Source: Nocardiopsis sp. TSRI0078 (lineage in GTDB: Bacteria > Actinomycetota > Actinomycetes > Streptosporangiales > Streptosporangiaceae). From it: 64,000 nucleotides of DNA. Shown here piece by piece: positions 1 through 7,734 of this stretch. How positions within the stretch are numbered: the stretch's first letter is position 1; every line of letters begins with the position of its first letter. The notes under the pieces were generated by a model. It made no database searches and was not told the origin of the DNA. It was given only the letters and a program-made list of their open reading frames with translations. The position numbers and the translations under genes are program-made. The stretch covers positions 98,205 through 162,204 of the forward strand of contig NZ_LWLB01000008.1 of the NCBI RefSeq assembly GCF_001905145.1. The letters run 5' to 3'.

Positions 1-129
1 GTTCAGGGCCTTCTTCGCCGCGACCAGTTCCTGGTGCACCGTCCCGTCCGCGTGTGCGCCCACCGGCGCGAGCACCGCCGGCGCGGCCCCTGTCAGAGCG
101 GCGGCGAGTCGGTGCAGGGCTGGTGACAT
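1..129 (-). CDS. N-terminal part of an unidentified protein (runs off the left edge)
   Basis: Only the first 43 codons are inside the window. They start at an ATG at 129 and run leftward. An AGGAGG-like ribosome site lies about 6 nt upstream on the minus strand (around 135-142), which supports the start. The peptide begins MSPALHRLAAALTGAAPAV and continues with a small-residue-rich stretch, then a charged segment (DGTVHQELVAAKKALN). The first 30 residues could be a weak export signal or simply an Ala-rich N-terminus; there is no lipobox. I do not recognise the family. It lies downstream of the iron-transport genes on the same strand, so a siderophore-related role is possible but not shown. 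Confidence 0.55.
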   Translation of the reverse strand, partial: MSPALHRLAAALTGAAPAVLAPVGAHADGTVHQELVAAKKALN

Positions 130-385
130 CGTGTTCCTCCTGGCTGTGTGCACCCTGCGCAGTCACGCCCTTCCGGGAGCGGGCCGGGGGCGCCGCATAC
201 GGAGGCGGTGCCCGCCCTGCGGGCTCCCGGACGGGGGCCGCGGGTGTTCGTACGACCGACAGCCTCTCGGCACACGCCCCGGCGGGATCGCCCGGCACAG
301 TGGCCCTTGAGGAAAAGCCGACGCGGAATTGACCGGTCCCGGACGCCGCCTCGAAGGGCGTGCCGGCCGTTGCGGCCCCCGGGAA

Positions 386-420
386 GCGCGCCGGGAACGG
401 GCGGCCCGCCCCCGGCGCGC
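386..420 (-). terminator. Hairpin downstream of the ABC pair
   Basis: GCGCGCCGGG at 386-395 pairs perfectly with CCCGGCGCGC at 411-420. A second GC stem (GGGCGG/CCGCCC) can form inside the loop. It lies 26 nt past the stop of the second ABC gene on the minus strand. There is no T-run, which is usual for actinomycete terminators. The rest of the 130-445 gap holds no convincing gene; it presumably carries the promoter of the gene that starts at 129. Confidence 0.5.
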
Positions 421-445
421 GGAAGGCCTCAGGCCCCCGCGTCCG

Positions 446-2248
446 TCAGGTCGGTGCGCCCCGCCAGCTGCGCCACAGGGCCGCATAGCGCCCCCCGGCG
501 GCGACCAGGTCGGCGTGCGCGCCCTGCTCGACGATCCTGCCCCCGTCCATGACCACGACCCGGTCGGCCGTCTCAGCCTGGGTCAGCCGGTGCGCCACCA
601 CCAGGGTCGTGCGTCCGGCCGTGGCCGCGGCGGCCGCCCGCTCCAGGCGCCGGGCGCCCGAGCTGCCCGCCTCGGCGGTGGCCTCGTCCAGGACGGCCAC
701 GTCCGGGTCGGCCAGGACCAGGCGGGCCAGGGCCAGGTGCTGGGCCTGCTCAGCGGTCAGGGTGTGCCCGCCCTCGCCGACCACCGTCTCCAGGCCCTCG
801 GGCAGGGCGCACACCCACTCCAGGGCGCCGACCGCGTCCAGGGCGGCCTCCGCCTCGTCCGCGGTGGCCCCGGCGCGGGCCAGGCGCAGGTCCTCCAGCA
901 GGGTGCCGGCGAACACGTGGGTCTCCTGGCTGACGAGGAAGACGTGTTCGCGCACCCGCCGCTCCCCCAGTTCCTCCAGGGAGACCCCGCCCAGGTACAC
1001 GCTTCCGGCCGTGGGCGTGCGCAGCCCGCCGACCAGGGCGGCCAGAGTGGTCTTGCCCGCGCCGCTGGCCCCGACCAGGGCCACGCGCTCGCCCGGGGCG
1101 ACCTCCAGCGACACCTCCTCCAGGGCGGGCGGGCCGCCGGTGCCGTAGGAGTGGGTGACCGCCTCGACGCGCACCGAGGAACCCGCCGGGCCCTCCTCGG
1201 TCCCCGGCTCCGCCTCCGCCGGAAGGTCGGCCACGCCCGCCAGGCGGGCCAGGCTCGCCCCGGCCGACTGCACCTCGTTGAAGTTCATGGCCAGGAAGCT
1301 CATCGGGCCGAACAGGCGGTGGAAGTACAGGGCGGCGGCGGTGACCATGCCGACGGTGGCCATGTCGCCGCGCACCAGCCAGAACCCGACCACCAGCACG
1401 GAGGTCAGTCCGACGCACTCGGCGCCGTTGAGCCGCGATCCGAACCGGGTGAAGAGCCGGAACACCGCGACCGTGATGTCCATGGCGGCGCGGGAGCGGT
1501 CGCGGACGCGGCCCTGGTGCTCGTCCTCCAGGCGGTAGGCGCGCACGGTGCCCCTCCCGTGCAGGGCGCCCATCATCGCGTGCGAGCGCTCGCCCATGGC
1601 GACGCGCTCGCGGGCGTAGTAGGGGCCCGAGCGCGGCAGGTACCAGCGCACCGCCAGCACGTACACCGGAAGGGAGAGCATTCCGGCCAGGCCCAGGCGC
1701 CAGTCCAGGGCGGTCATGCCCGCGGCGGTCAGCAGCACGGTGGCCAGGGCCACGACCACGTCGGGGCCGTTGCGGGCGATGCTCGTGGTGACCACGGCGA
1801 CGTCGTCGCCCACGCGGGAGAGCAGGTCACCGATGCGGACCCGTTCCAGGCGGGCGGCGGGCATGCGCAGCACGCGGTCCATGACGCGTTCGCGCAGACG
1901 GGCCAGGACGGTCTCGCCGACCCGGCTGACCAGCCAGCCGCCCACGCCCACCAGCAGGCCGCCGAGTACGCCCGTCACGGCGATCAGGGCGGCCGAGGAC
2001 AGGACGGCGTCCAGGCCCCTGCCCGCGGAGATGTCGTCGACCATCCGGCCCAGCACCCACGGGGCGACCAGTCCGGCGGCACTGCCCGTGAGCACGGTGG
2101 CCAGGGCCAGCGGGGTGCTCCAGCCCGTGCGGCGCACCCCGTCGCCGAGCACAGCCCAGGTGCGGCGGGCCGAGGCGGTGGGGAGCAGGTCGCCGTGTGC
2201 GCCCGCCGGCGCCTCCGGGGTCCGCGGGGTCTCCACCGCCGCGCTCAT
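446..2248 (-). CDS. ABC transporter half-protein, permease fused to ATPase, with intact Walker motifs
   Basis: This 600-residue type I ABC half-transporter has its membrane domain at about residues 40-335 and its nucleotide-binding domain at about 355-590. Walker A is GASGAGKTT (393-401), Walker B VAVLDEAT with the catalytic Glu (517-524), and the H-loop His is at 553. The signature is degenerate: LTAEQ (497-501) replaces LSGGQ. Its start overlaps the stop of the upstream half-transporter by 4 nt (ATGA), so the two are translationally coupled and probably form a heterodimer. The flavin-dependent siderophore reductase and FecB-type lipoprotein next door, plus the iron box at 4254, point to siderophore transport. 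The direction is open: exporter-fold pairs such as IrtAB and YbtPQ import, while others export. Confidence 0.85.
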   Translation of the reverse strand: MSAAVETPRTPEAPAGAHGDLLPTASARRTWAVLGDGVRRTGWSTPLALATVLTGSAAGLVAPWVLGRMVDDISAGRGLDAVLSSAALIAVTGVLGGLLVGVGGWLVSRVGETVLARLRERVMDRVLRMPAARLERVRIGDLLSRVGDDVAVVTTSIARNGPDVVVALATVLLTAAGMTALDWRLGLAGMLSLPVYVLAVRWYLPRSGPYYARERVAMGERSHAMMGALHGRGTVRAYRLEDEHQGRVRDRSRAAMDITVAVFRLFTRFGSRLNGAECVGLTSVLVVGFWLVRGDMATVGMVTAAALYFHRLFGPMSFLAMNFNEVQSAGASLARLAGVADLPAEAEPGTEEGPAGSSVRVEAVTHSYGTGGPPALEEVSLEVAPGERVALVGASGAGKTTLAALVGGLRTPTAGSVYLGGVSLEELGERRVREHVFLVSQETHVFAGTLLEDLRLARAGATADEAEAALDAVGALEWVCALPEGLETVVGEGGHTLTAEQAQHLALARLVLADPDVAVLDEATAEAGSSGARRLERAAAAATAGRTTLVVAHRLTQAETADRVVVMDGGRIVEQGAHADLVAAGGRYAALWRSWRGAPT

Positions 2249-4038
2249 CGCAGCACCGCCTCTCCGTAGTACCGGTCCTGTTCGACCAGGCTCGCGTGTG
2301 TTCCCGTGCCGCGGACCCGCCCCCCGGCGAGGACCACGACGCGGTCGGCGCGGGCCAGCAGCGCCGGGCTGTTGGCCACGACCAGGGTCGCCCCGGCCGG
2401 GTTCCGGTCCGCCCGGGCGGCGGCCACGCCCCGTGCGATGGCCTCCTCGGTGACCGCGTCCACGGCGGTGGTGGGGTCGTGCAGTACCAGCACGGGAGGG
2501 TCGGCGGCCAGGGCGCGGGCCAGGGCCACGCGCTGGCGCTGGCCTCCGGAGAGGTTGGCGGCGCGGTCGGCGACCGGCCGGTCCATGCCCTCGGGGTGGC
2601 CGCTGACCAGGTCCTCGGCCGCGGCGGCGCGCAGGGCCTCCAGCAGTCGGCCCTCGTCGGCCTCCGGGCGGGTGGTCAGGTTGGAGCGCAGGGTGCCCTC
2701 GAACAGGGTCGCGCCGTGCTCCTCCACCAGGACCGTGCCGCGCAGGGCGTCCAGGCCGAGCTCCTGGACGGGGACACCGCCCACCGTGAGCGCACCGCGC
2801 ACCTGTCCGGGGTCGGCCCGGCCCGAGAACAGTTCCAGCAGTGCCTCGGCGTCGCGGGGATCGGTGGTGAGCACGCCCACCAGCTCGCCGGGGGCGAGTT
2901 CGAGGTCCACGTCGCGCAGGGTGCGGTAGCCGACGCCGGACAGGGCGACGACCGGTTCGTCCCCGCAGGCGCGCTCGCCCGGGGTGAGGGCGTCGGGCGC
3001 GTTGAGCAGGCGCACCAGCCGCTGCGCCGAGGCGCGCGCGGTGGCGAAGAGCTGGCCGACCATACCCAGTCCCTGGACGGGTTCGGCCAGGAACTGGGCC
3101 AGGCCGACGACGGTGACGAGTTCGCCGACGCTGAGGCGGCCGTTGAGCGCCATCCACCCGGCCGCGCCCGCCACACAGGCGAGGAAGAGGGCGCTGGCGG
3201 CGGTGACCAGGCCCCGGTAGAGGCCGTTGCTGGCGGCGGCGCCGACCGAGGCCTCCAGGGCGCGGGTGCTGGCCGCCCGGTAGCGGTCGGCGGCGTTGTG
3301 CCGGGCGCCGATGCCCATCAGGACGCGCAGGCCGCTGACCAGGTCGGTGGCCAGGGCCGTGGCCCCGGCCGCGGTGGCCTGCTTGGCCTCGCTGCGCCGG
3401 GTGATGCGTGCCGCGGGGAAGCGCAGCAGGAACATGAGCAGGGGGACGCCGACGAGCACTCCCAGGCCGAGGGGGACGTCCACGGCCAGCAGGGCGATGG
3501 TGGTGACGGCGATGGCGACCGCGACGGCGATCGACACCGACCAGGCGCGTACGTACAGGGCGGCCTGCTCGGCGTCGGAGGTGGCCACCGACAGCACCTC
3601 GCCCGCGCGCAGGCCGCTGCGCTCGCCGCGGGGGTCCAGGGCACGGCGGGCGGCCTCCACCCGCAGCAGGTGGGCCTCGTTCTCGGTGGCGCGCAGGGAG
3701 AAGCGGGCGCCGGTGCGGTAGGCCATGGCCAGGACCGTGAAGAGCACCGCCATGCCCGCGACGCAGACCGCCAGGGCGCGGGCGTCGCCGGGGACGACGG
3801 CCCGGTCGATGGTCAGGCCGATGGCGACGGGGACGAGGGCCTCGGCGACCTGGTGCAGGGAGAGCAGGACCACGCCGAGGGTGATGTGGCCGCGGTTGCG
3901 CCGCAGGGTGCGTCCGCGCAGGGCGCGCACGCTGTCGGGGACGGACCGGGCGGTGGACGCGGGTGGGGCGGTGGGGGTTTCCGGAGCCGGTCGGTCCCGG
4001 TCAGTGCCGGCGGTTCCGGCGGGGGCGGCGGCGCTCAC
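2245..4038 (-). CDS. ABC transporter half-protein with degenerate ATP site (heterodimer partner)
   Basis: A 597-residue permease-ATPase protein with a 50-residue disordered N-terminus, a membrane domain at about 50-340 and a nucleotide-binding domain at about 355-590. The Walker A position reads GVLTTDPRD (388-396) and lacks the P-loop Lys. The Walker B region reads LHDPTT (519-524), without the catalytic Glu, and the H-loop His is Asn (about 556). The signature LSGGQ (496-500) is intact. It is therefore the non-hydrolysing partner of the next gene. I chose GTG 4038 because a GAGAGG site precedes it and the extension to ATG 4206 is Arg/Pro-rich and low complexity. It is transcribed away from the iron box at 4254, so iron repression is likely. 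Confidence 0.8.
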   Translation of the reverse strand: MSAAAPAGTAGTDRDRPAPETPTAPPASTARSVPDSVRALRGRTLRRNRGHITLGVVLLSLHQVAEALVPVAIGLTIDRAVVPGDARALAVCVAGMAVLFTVLAMAYRTGARFSLRATENEAHLLRVEAARRALDPRGERSGLRAGEVLSVATSDAEQAALYVRAWSVSIAVAVAIAVTTIALLAVDVPLGLGVLVGVPLLMFLLRFPAARITRRSEAKQATAAGATALATDLVSGLRVLMGIGARHNAADRYRAASTRALEASVGAAASNGLYRGLVTAASALFLACVAGAAGWMALNGRLSVGELVTVVGLAQFLAEPVQGLGMVGQLFATARASAQRLVRLLNAPDALTPGERACGDEPVVALSGVGYRTLRDVDLELAPGELVGVLTTDPRDAEALLELFSGRADPGQVRGALTVGGVPVQELGLDALRGTVLVEEHGATLFEGTLRSNLTTRPEADEGRLLEALRAAAAEDLVSGHPEGMDRPVADRAANLSGGQRQRVALARALAADPPVLVLHDPTTAVDAVTEEAIARGVAAARADRNPAGATLVVANSPALLARADRVVVLAGGRVRGTGTHASLVEQDRYYGEAVLR

Positions 4039-4253
4039 GCGGCGCGACCTCTCGGTGCGGAGCGCGCGACCCCGTGCAGACGTGTACTCATCCGGTGTTC
4101 CCTCTCCTGCTGCCGTGTCGTGCCCTGGGCCGGGCCGGTGCGCCGGTCGACGCCGCCGGGTGGCCGCTCTCCGGCCGGGCCGGCGCGGCCCGCCGCGTCC
4201 GGCCACGGCGCCGCCGCTCTCCCCGGAAACGGACCCTGGACCGCCACATCAAC

Positions 4254-4272
4254 CTTGGTTAGGCTAACCTTT
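4254..4272. promoter_or_regulatory. Iron box (DtxR/IdeR/DmdR-type operator)
   Basis: The core GGTTAGGCTAACC is a near-perfect dyad. The 19-nt site matches the actinobacterial iron-regulator consensus TTAGGTTAGGCTAACCTAA at 15 of 19 positions (compared by eye). It sits in the divergent gap between the ABC pair (minus, start 4038) and the siderophore-interacting protein (plus), so one repressor site could control both directions. Confidence 0.8.
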
Positions 4273-4323
4273 CCCAGAACGACAACGGTCACCGCGGCTG
4301 GAAACCGGCAAACCGGATTCTCC

Positions 4324-5163
4324 ATGACCGCCCACCGCGGAACAACCAGAGGGGCCCTCGCCTTGCGCATCAGGCATCCGAGCCGCCGCACCATGATCCG
4401 GACCAGGGTGGCGCGCACCGAGCGCACCACCGACCACTTCCTCACGGTGACGCTCACCGGTGAGGAGCTGGCCGAGTTCGAGTTCCTGGGCCTGGACCAG
4501 TGCACGAGGATCCTCTTCCCCAGGCCGGGCCAGGACCGGCTGCACCTGCCCGGCGCGGCCGAGGACGACGGGTGGGTGGACGCGTTCCGCTCCATGCCCG
4601 ACGACCTGCGTCCGCACGTGCGCAACTACACCGTCCGGCGCTTCGACCCCGACGCGCTGGAGATGGACATCGAGTTCGTCGCGCACGGGGACGAGGGCCC
4701 GGCCTCGGCCTGGGCGCTGGCCGCCCGCGAGGGCGACGAACTGGGACTGTACCCGGAGGGGGTCTACTACCTGCCCTCCGAGGACGCCGACTGGCACCTG
4801 CTCGTGGGCGACGAGAGCGCCGTGCCCGCGCTGCTGTCCATCCTCGAACAGGCGCCCGGGGACATGCGGGGGCAGGCGTTCCTGGAGGTGCCCTCCGCCG
4901 ACGACGTGCGCCCGGTACGGGCCCCGTCCGGAGTCGAGGTGCGCTGGCTGCCCCGCACCGACCCGCACGCGGTTCCCGGACGGCTGGCCCTGGAGACCGC
5001 GCGCGGGGTCGAGCCGCCCGAGGGGCGCCCCTACTGCTTCGTGGCCGGGGAGAACACCCTGCCCACCGAGCTGCGCCGCACCCTGGTACGCGAACACGGC
5101 GTCCCCAAGGACGACATCGCCTTCATCGGCTACTGGCGCCACGGCATCGAGGCCTATCCCTGA
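4324..5163 (+). CDS. Siderophore-interacting protein (FAD-dependent ferric-siderophore reductase)
   Basis: A cytoplasmic flavoprotein of the SIP/ViuB family that releases iron by reducing ferric siderophores. The FAD-binding barrel is at about residues 24-135, with RNYTVR (100-105) and the flavin-contact segment HGDEGPASAWA (121-131). The NAD(P)H-binding part follows, with LLVGDESAVPAL (159-170), and the family-typical C-terminus YWRHGIEAYP closes it. The length (279 aa from ATG 4324) fits the family. The start is uncertain: TTG 4363 and ATG 4393 are also in frame, and none has a strong ribosome site. It is preceded by the iron box and faces the ABC pair, an arrangement like IrtAB, where the SIP domain is fused to the transporter. 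A 13-bp hairpin ends the gene. Confidence 0.88.
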   Translation: MTAHRGTTRGALALRIRHPSRRTMIRTRVARTERTTDHFLTVTLTGEELAEFEFLGLDQCTRILFPRPGQDRLHLPGAAEDDGWVDAFRSMPDDLRPHVRNYTVRRFDPDALEMDIEFVAHGDEGPASAWALAAREGDELGLYPEGVYYLPSEDADWHLLVGDESAVPALLSILEQAPGDMRGQAFLEVPSADDVRPVRAPSGVEVRWLPRTDPHAVPGRLALETARGVEPPEGRPYCFVAGENTLPTELRRTLVREHGVPKDDIAFIGYWRHGIEAYP

Positions 5164-5299
5164 GGCGCGGGGCGCCCGCGGGAGACCGCACCGGTGCCCG
5201 AAGAGCGCCGCCGCGGACCCGTGTGACCCTCACCACGCGGCACCTCCTCCCAGGTCACCGCGCACCGGGCGGGAACCGCCGCCCGCCTTCGGCACCGGC

Positions 5300-5331
5300 G
5301 CTCTCCGGGCGCACCGGGGCGCCCGGAGAGC
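5300..5331 (+). terminator. Strong hairpin after the siderophore-interacting protein gene
   Basis: GCTCTCCGGGCGC (5300-5312) pairs perfectly over 13 bp with its complement at 5319-5331 around a 6-nt loop. It separates the reductase gene from the FecB gene, which has its own iron box. Confidence 0.7.
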
Positions 5332-5393
5332 CCGCACGCGGACCCGCGCACAGGCTTGCGCAACGGCGCCGACTCCTCCACCATGGCTTTTGC

Positions 5394-5412
5394 TTAGGCA
5401 AGGCTAAGCTCA
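5394..5412 (+). promoter_or_regulatory. Second iron box, upstream of the FecB-type gene
   Basis: TTAGGCAAGGCTAAGCTCA matches the consensus TTAGGTTAGGCTAACCTAA at 15 of 19 positions and keeps the AGGCTAA core. It ends 22 nt before the start codon of the lipoprotein gene, where a bound repressor would block the promoter or the leader. Confidence 0.65.
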
Positions 5413-5434
5413 ATTTCCCGACGAATGAGGCTCC

Positions 5435-6439
5435 ATGAACCGCGGTCCGCTGATCCGCGGCGGCTCGATCGCCGCCGGTGCGCTGTCCCTCCTGCTGCTC
5501 GCCGCCTGCGGCGGCCAGACCACCGGCTCCGCGCAGGAGGGGTCGGACGGCGCTACCGCCGAGGGCTATCCGGTCACCGTCGAGACCCTGTACGGCGACG
5601 TGACGATCGAGGACGAGCCGGGCAACGTCGTCGCCCTGGGCTGGTCCGACGCCGAGACCGCGCTCGCGCTGGGCGTGCAGCCGGTCGGCGTGGCCGACTG
5701 GCAGGGCTACGGCGGCACGGGCGTGGGCCCCTGGGCGGCCGACCTGTTCGAGGAGGAGCCGGTCGAGGTCGGCACCATGGAGCCCAACCTGGAGGCGATC
5801 GCCTCCCTGGAGCCCGACGTCATCCTCGACACCCGCTCCGACAACAGCCAGGAGCGCCACGACCTGCTCTCGCCGGTGGCCCCGGTGGTGGGCCCGCCGC
5901 CCGGAGTCGAGGTCACCTACGGCACCACCTGGCAGCAGCAGACCCGCCAGGTCGCCCAGGTACTCGGCAAGGAGGAGAAGGGCGAGGAGGCCGTCAAGGA
6001 GCTGGAGGACCGCTTCGCCCACATCCGTGAGGACAACCCCGGGTTCGCGGACACGACCATCGCGGTCGGCGCGTACTACGACGGCCAGTACGGCGCCTAC
6101 GTCCCCGGCGACTCGCGGGTGGACCTGCTCCAGGACCTCGGGTTCCAGTACAAGTCCGAGATCACCGAGATGGCCGACGGCGCGTTCTACGTGGACCTGA
6201 GCCCGGAGCGGGTGGAGGTCCTGGACGCGGACCTGACCGTCGTCTTCCCCATCGGCGACACCGCGGAGTTCCTGCACGAGGACCCGGTCCTGCAGAGCAT
6301 CCCCTCCGCCGAGGACGGCCGCCTGATCATCCTGGACGACCCGGAGCTGGCCAACGCCTTCTCCAGCGGCTCGACCCTGGGCATCTCCTACGCGCTGGAC
6401 GGGATCGTCCCGCTGGCCCGGGAGGCCCTGGCCGGCTGA
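5435..6439 (+). CDS. Iron-siderophore substrate-binding lipoprotein (FecB/FepB family)
   Basis: A 334-residue extracellular binding protein of a siderophore ABC uptake system. The signal peptide ends in the lipobox LLAAC, with the lipid-anchored Cys at residue 25 followed by GG. The mature part has the class III binding-protein layout. It has the N-lobe motif GNVVALGWSDAETALALGV, LEAIASLEPDVILD before the long interlobe helix, and a C-lobe ending in the short Ala/Leu helix. GAGG lies upstream of ATG 5435. No FecCD-type permease genes are present, so the protein either uses permeases encoded elsewhere or feeds the exporter-fold ABC pair at 446-4038. Iron regulation is expected from the box at 5394. 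Confidence 0.9.
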   Translation: MNRGPLIRGGSIAAGALSLLLLAACGGQTTGSAQEGSDGATAEGYPVTVETLYGDVTIEDEPGNVVALGWSDAETALALGVQPVGVADWQGYGGTGVGPWAADLFEEEPVEVGTMEPNLEAIASLEPDVILDTRSDNSQERHDLLSPVAPVVGPPPGVEVTYGTTWQQQTRQVAQVLGKEEKGEEAVKELEDRFAHIREDNPGFADTTIAVGAYYDGQYGAYVPGDSRVDLLQDLGFQYKSEITEMADGAFYVDLSPERVEVLDADLTVVFPIGDTAEFLHEDPVLQSIPSAEDGRLIILDDPELANAFSSGSTLGISYALDGIVPLAREALAG

Positions 6440-6462
6440 GGACCCCGCACCGAAGAGGGGAC

Positions 6463-6494
6463 GGGCCCCGCGGAGCGCGCGCTCCGCGGGGCCC
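6463..6494 (+). terminator. Perfect 14-bp terminator hairpin with T-run
   Basis: GGGCCCCGCGGAGC (6463-6476) pairs with GCTCCGCGGGGCCC (6481-6494) around GCGC. TTTT follows at 6501. It ends the FecB-type transcript. Confidence 0.85.
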
Positions 6495-6610
6495 TCGCCG
6501 TTTTCCGGACCGCTCCGGGTACCACGGCGGGCCCTCACCCTCCGTGGCGGCGAACACGGAACCGACATCCCACAGAAAACTCACATACCTCTCAAGTCAC
6601 ATGCTTCTCG

Positions 6611-6624
6611 TGGGAGCGGTCCCG
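6611..6624. promoter_or_regulatory. CelR/CebR-like operator upstream of the GH16 gene
   Basis: TGGGAGCGGTCCCG agrees at 12 of 14 positions with TGGGAGCGCTCCCA, the operator known for the LacI-family cellulose/cello-oligosaccharide repressors CelR (Thermobifida) and CebR (Streptomyces). It lies 176 nt before the ATG of a secreted beta-glucanase gene, which is a plausible target. No regulator gene is present in the window. Confidence 0.5.
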
Positions 6625-6799
6625 AATTCTCGCCAACACCCCTTGCCCGCACGCGTCCGCGTACGTACAGTCACTTAACACGCATTCAGTGGGCACTCGC
6701 CCACGCAGGGTCATCCCTGCGCAGACCCGTACGGAACCCGCTAATCCGCGCGTGTCCGAGCGTTGGGCCGCCCTGTCCCCGCTCTCTCCGAAGGACATC

Positions 6800-7663
6800 A
6801 TGAGCAGAAGGAAGAACGCCCGCCGCGCCACCACCGCCTCCACGGCGGTGGCCGCCTCCGTCGCCCTCGCGGCGGCGGTCCTCACCGCACCGCACTGGAC
6901 CGGGAACACCCCGTCCGAGGCCAACGCCGACCTGAGCGCCGCCCCCGGCGACCTCGTCTGGTCGGACGAGTTCGACGGCCCCGCCGGCACCGCCCCCAAC
7001 CCCGCCCACTGGAACCACGAAACCGGCGACCACGGCTGGGGCAACAACGAACTCCAGAACTACACCAACAGCCGCAACAACTCCGCCCTGGACGGCAACG
7101 GCAACCTCGTCATCACCGCACGACAAGAAACCGACGGCACCTACACCTCCGCCCGCATCACCACCCAGAACAAGATCGAACACGCCTACGGCCACATCGA
7201 GGCCCGCATCAAGATCCCCCGCGGCCAAGGCATCTGGCCCGCCTTCTGGATGCTCGGCTCGGACTTCCCCGACACCCCCTGGCCCCACTCCGGCGAAATC
7301 GACATCATGGAGAACGTCGGCCACGAACCCCACATGGTCCACGGCACCGTCCACGGCCCCGGCTACTCCGGCGGCGCCGGCATCGGCGCCTCCTACACCC
7401 ACCCCCAGGGCTGGTCCTTCGCCGACGACTTCCACACCTTCGCCGTCGACTGGACCCCCGGCTCCATCACCTGGTCCGTGGACGGCAACGCCTACAACAC
7501 CATCACCACAGCCGACGTGGGCGGCAACCCCTGGGTCTACGACCAGTCCTTCTTCATGATCCTCAACGTCGCCGTCGGCGGCCAATGGCCCGGCTACCCC
7601 GACGAAACCACCCAGTTCCCCCAACAGATGATCGTCGACTACGTCCGGATCTACGAGAACTGA
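6800..7663 (+). CDS. Secreted GH16 endo-beta-glucanase (laminarinase-like)
   Basis: A 287-residue protein with a Sec or Tat-like signal peptide (MSRRKNARRA, then a hydrophobic stretch to about residue 31) and a single glycoside hydrolase family 16 domain from LVWSDEFDG (52-60) to the C-terminal VDYVRIYEN. The catalytic motif is EIDIMEN, with nucleophile Glu166, Asp168 and acid/base Glu171. The family cleaves beta-1,3 or mixed beta-1,3/1,4 glucans; the exact substrate cannot be read here. There is no carbohydrate-binding module. AAGGA precedes ATG 6800. From about 7010 to 7610 the gene prefers GAA and often CAA, unlike the GAG/CAG-rich neighbours, which suggests separate ancestry. A CelR-like box lies upstream. 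A second GH16 gene begins at 63812. Confidence 0.92.
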   Translation: MSRRKNARRATTASTAVAASVALAAAVLTAPHWTGNTPSEANADLSAAPGDLVWSDEFDGPAGTAPNPAHWNHETGDHGWGNNELQNYTNSRNNSALDGNGNLVITARQETDGTYTSARITTQNKIEHAYGHIEARIKIPRGQGIWPAFWMLGSDFPDTPWPHSGEIDIMENVGHEPHMVHGTVHGPGYSGGAGIGASYTHPQGWSFADDFHTFAVDWTPGSITWSVDGNAYNTITTADVGGNPWVYDQSFFMILNVAVGGQWPGYPDETTQFPQQMIVDYVRIYEN

Positions 7664-7680
7664 TCCGGTGAACGAATCCC

Positions 7681-7701
7681 GTCCCCGGCGGCGCCGGGGA
7701 C
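7681..7701. terminator. Bidirectional hairpin between convergent genes
   Basis: GTCCCCGGC (7681-7689) pairs with GCCGGGGAC (7693-7701) around GGC. It lies between the GH16 gene (plus) and the alcohol dehydrogenase (minus) and could serve both. Confidence 0.6.
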
Positions 7702-7734
7702 GGGATCAGGGGCGGGATCGAGGACGGGGACGGG

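Noticed and set aside
2197..4260. Long plus-strand frame covering the ABC genes and merging with the siderophore-interacting protein
   Set aside because: Only the part after about 4324 encodes a recognisable protein; the rest is antisense shadow of the ABC gene.
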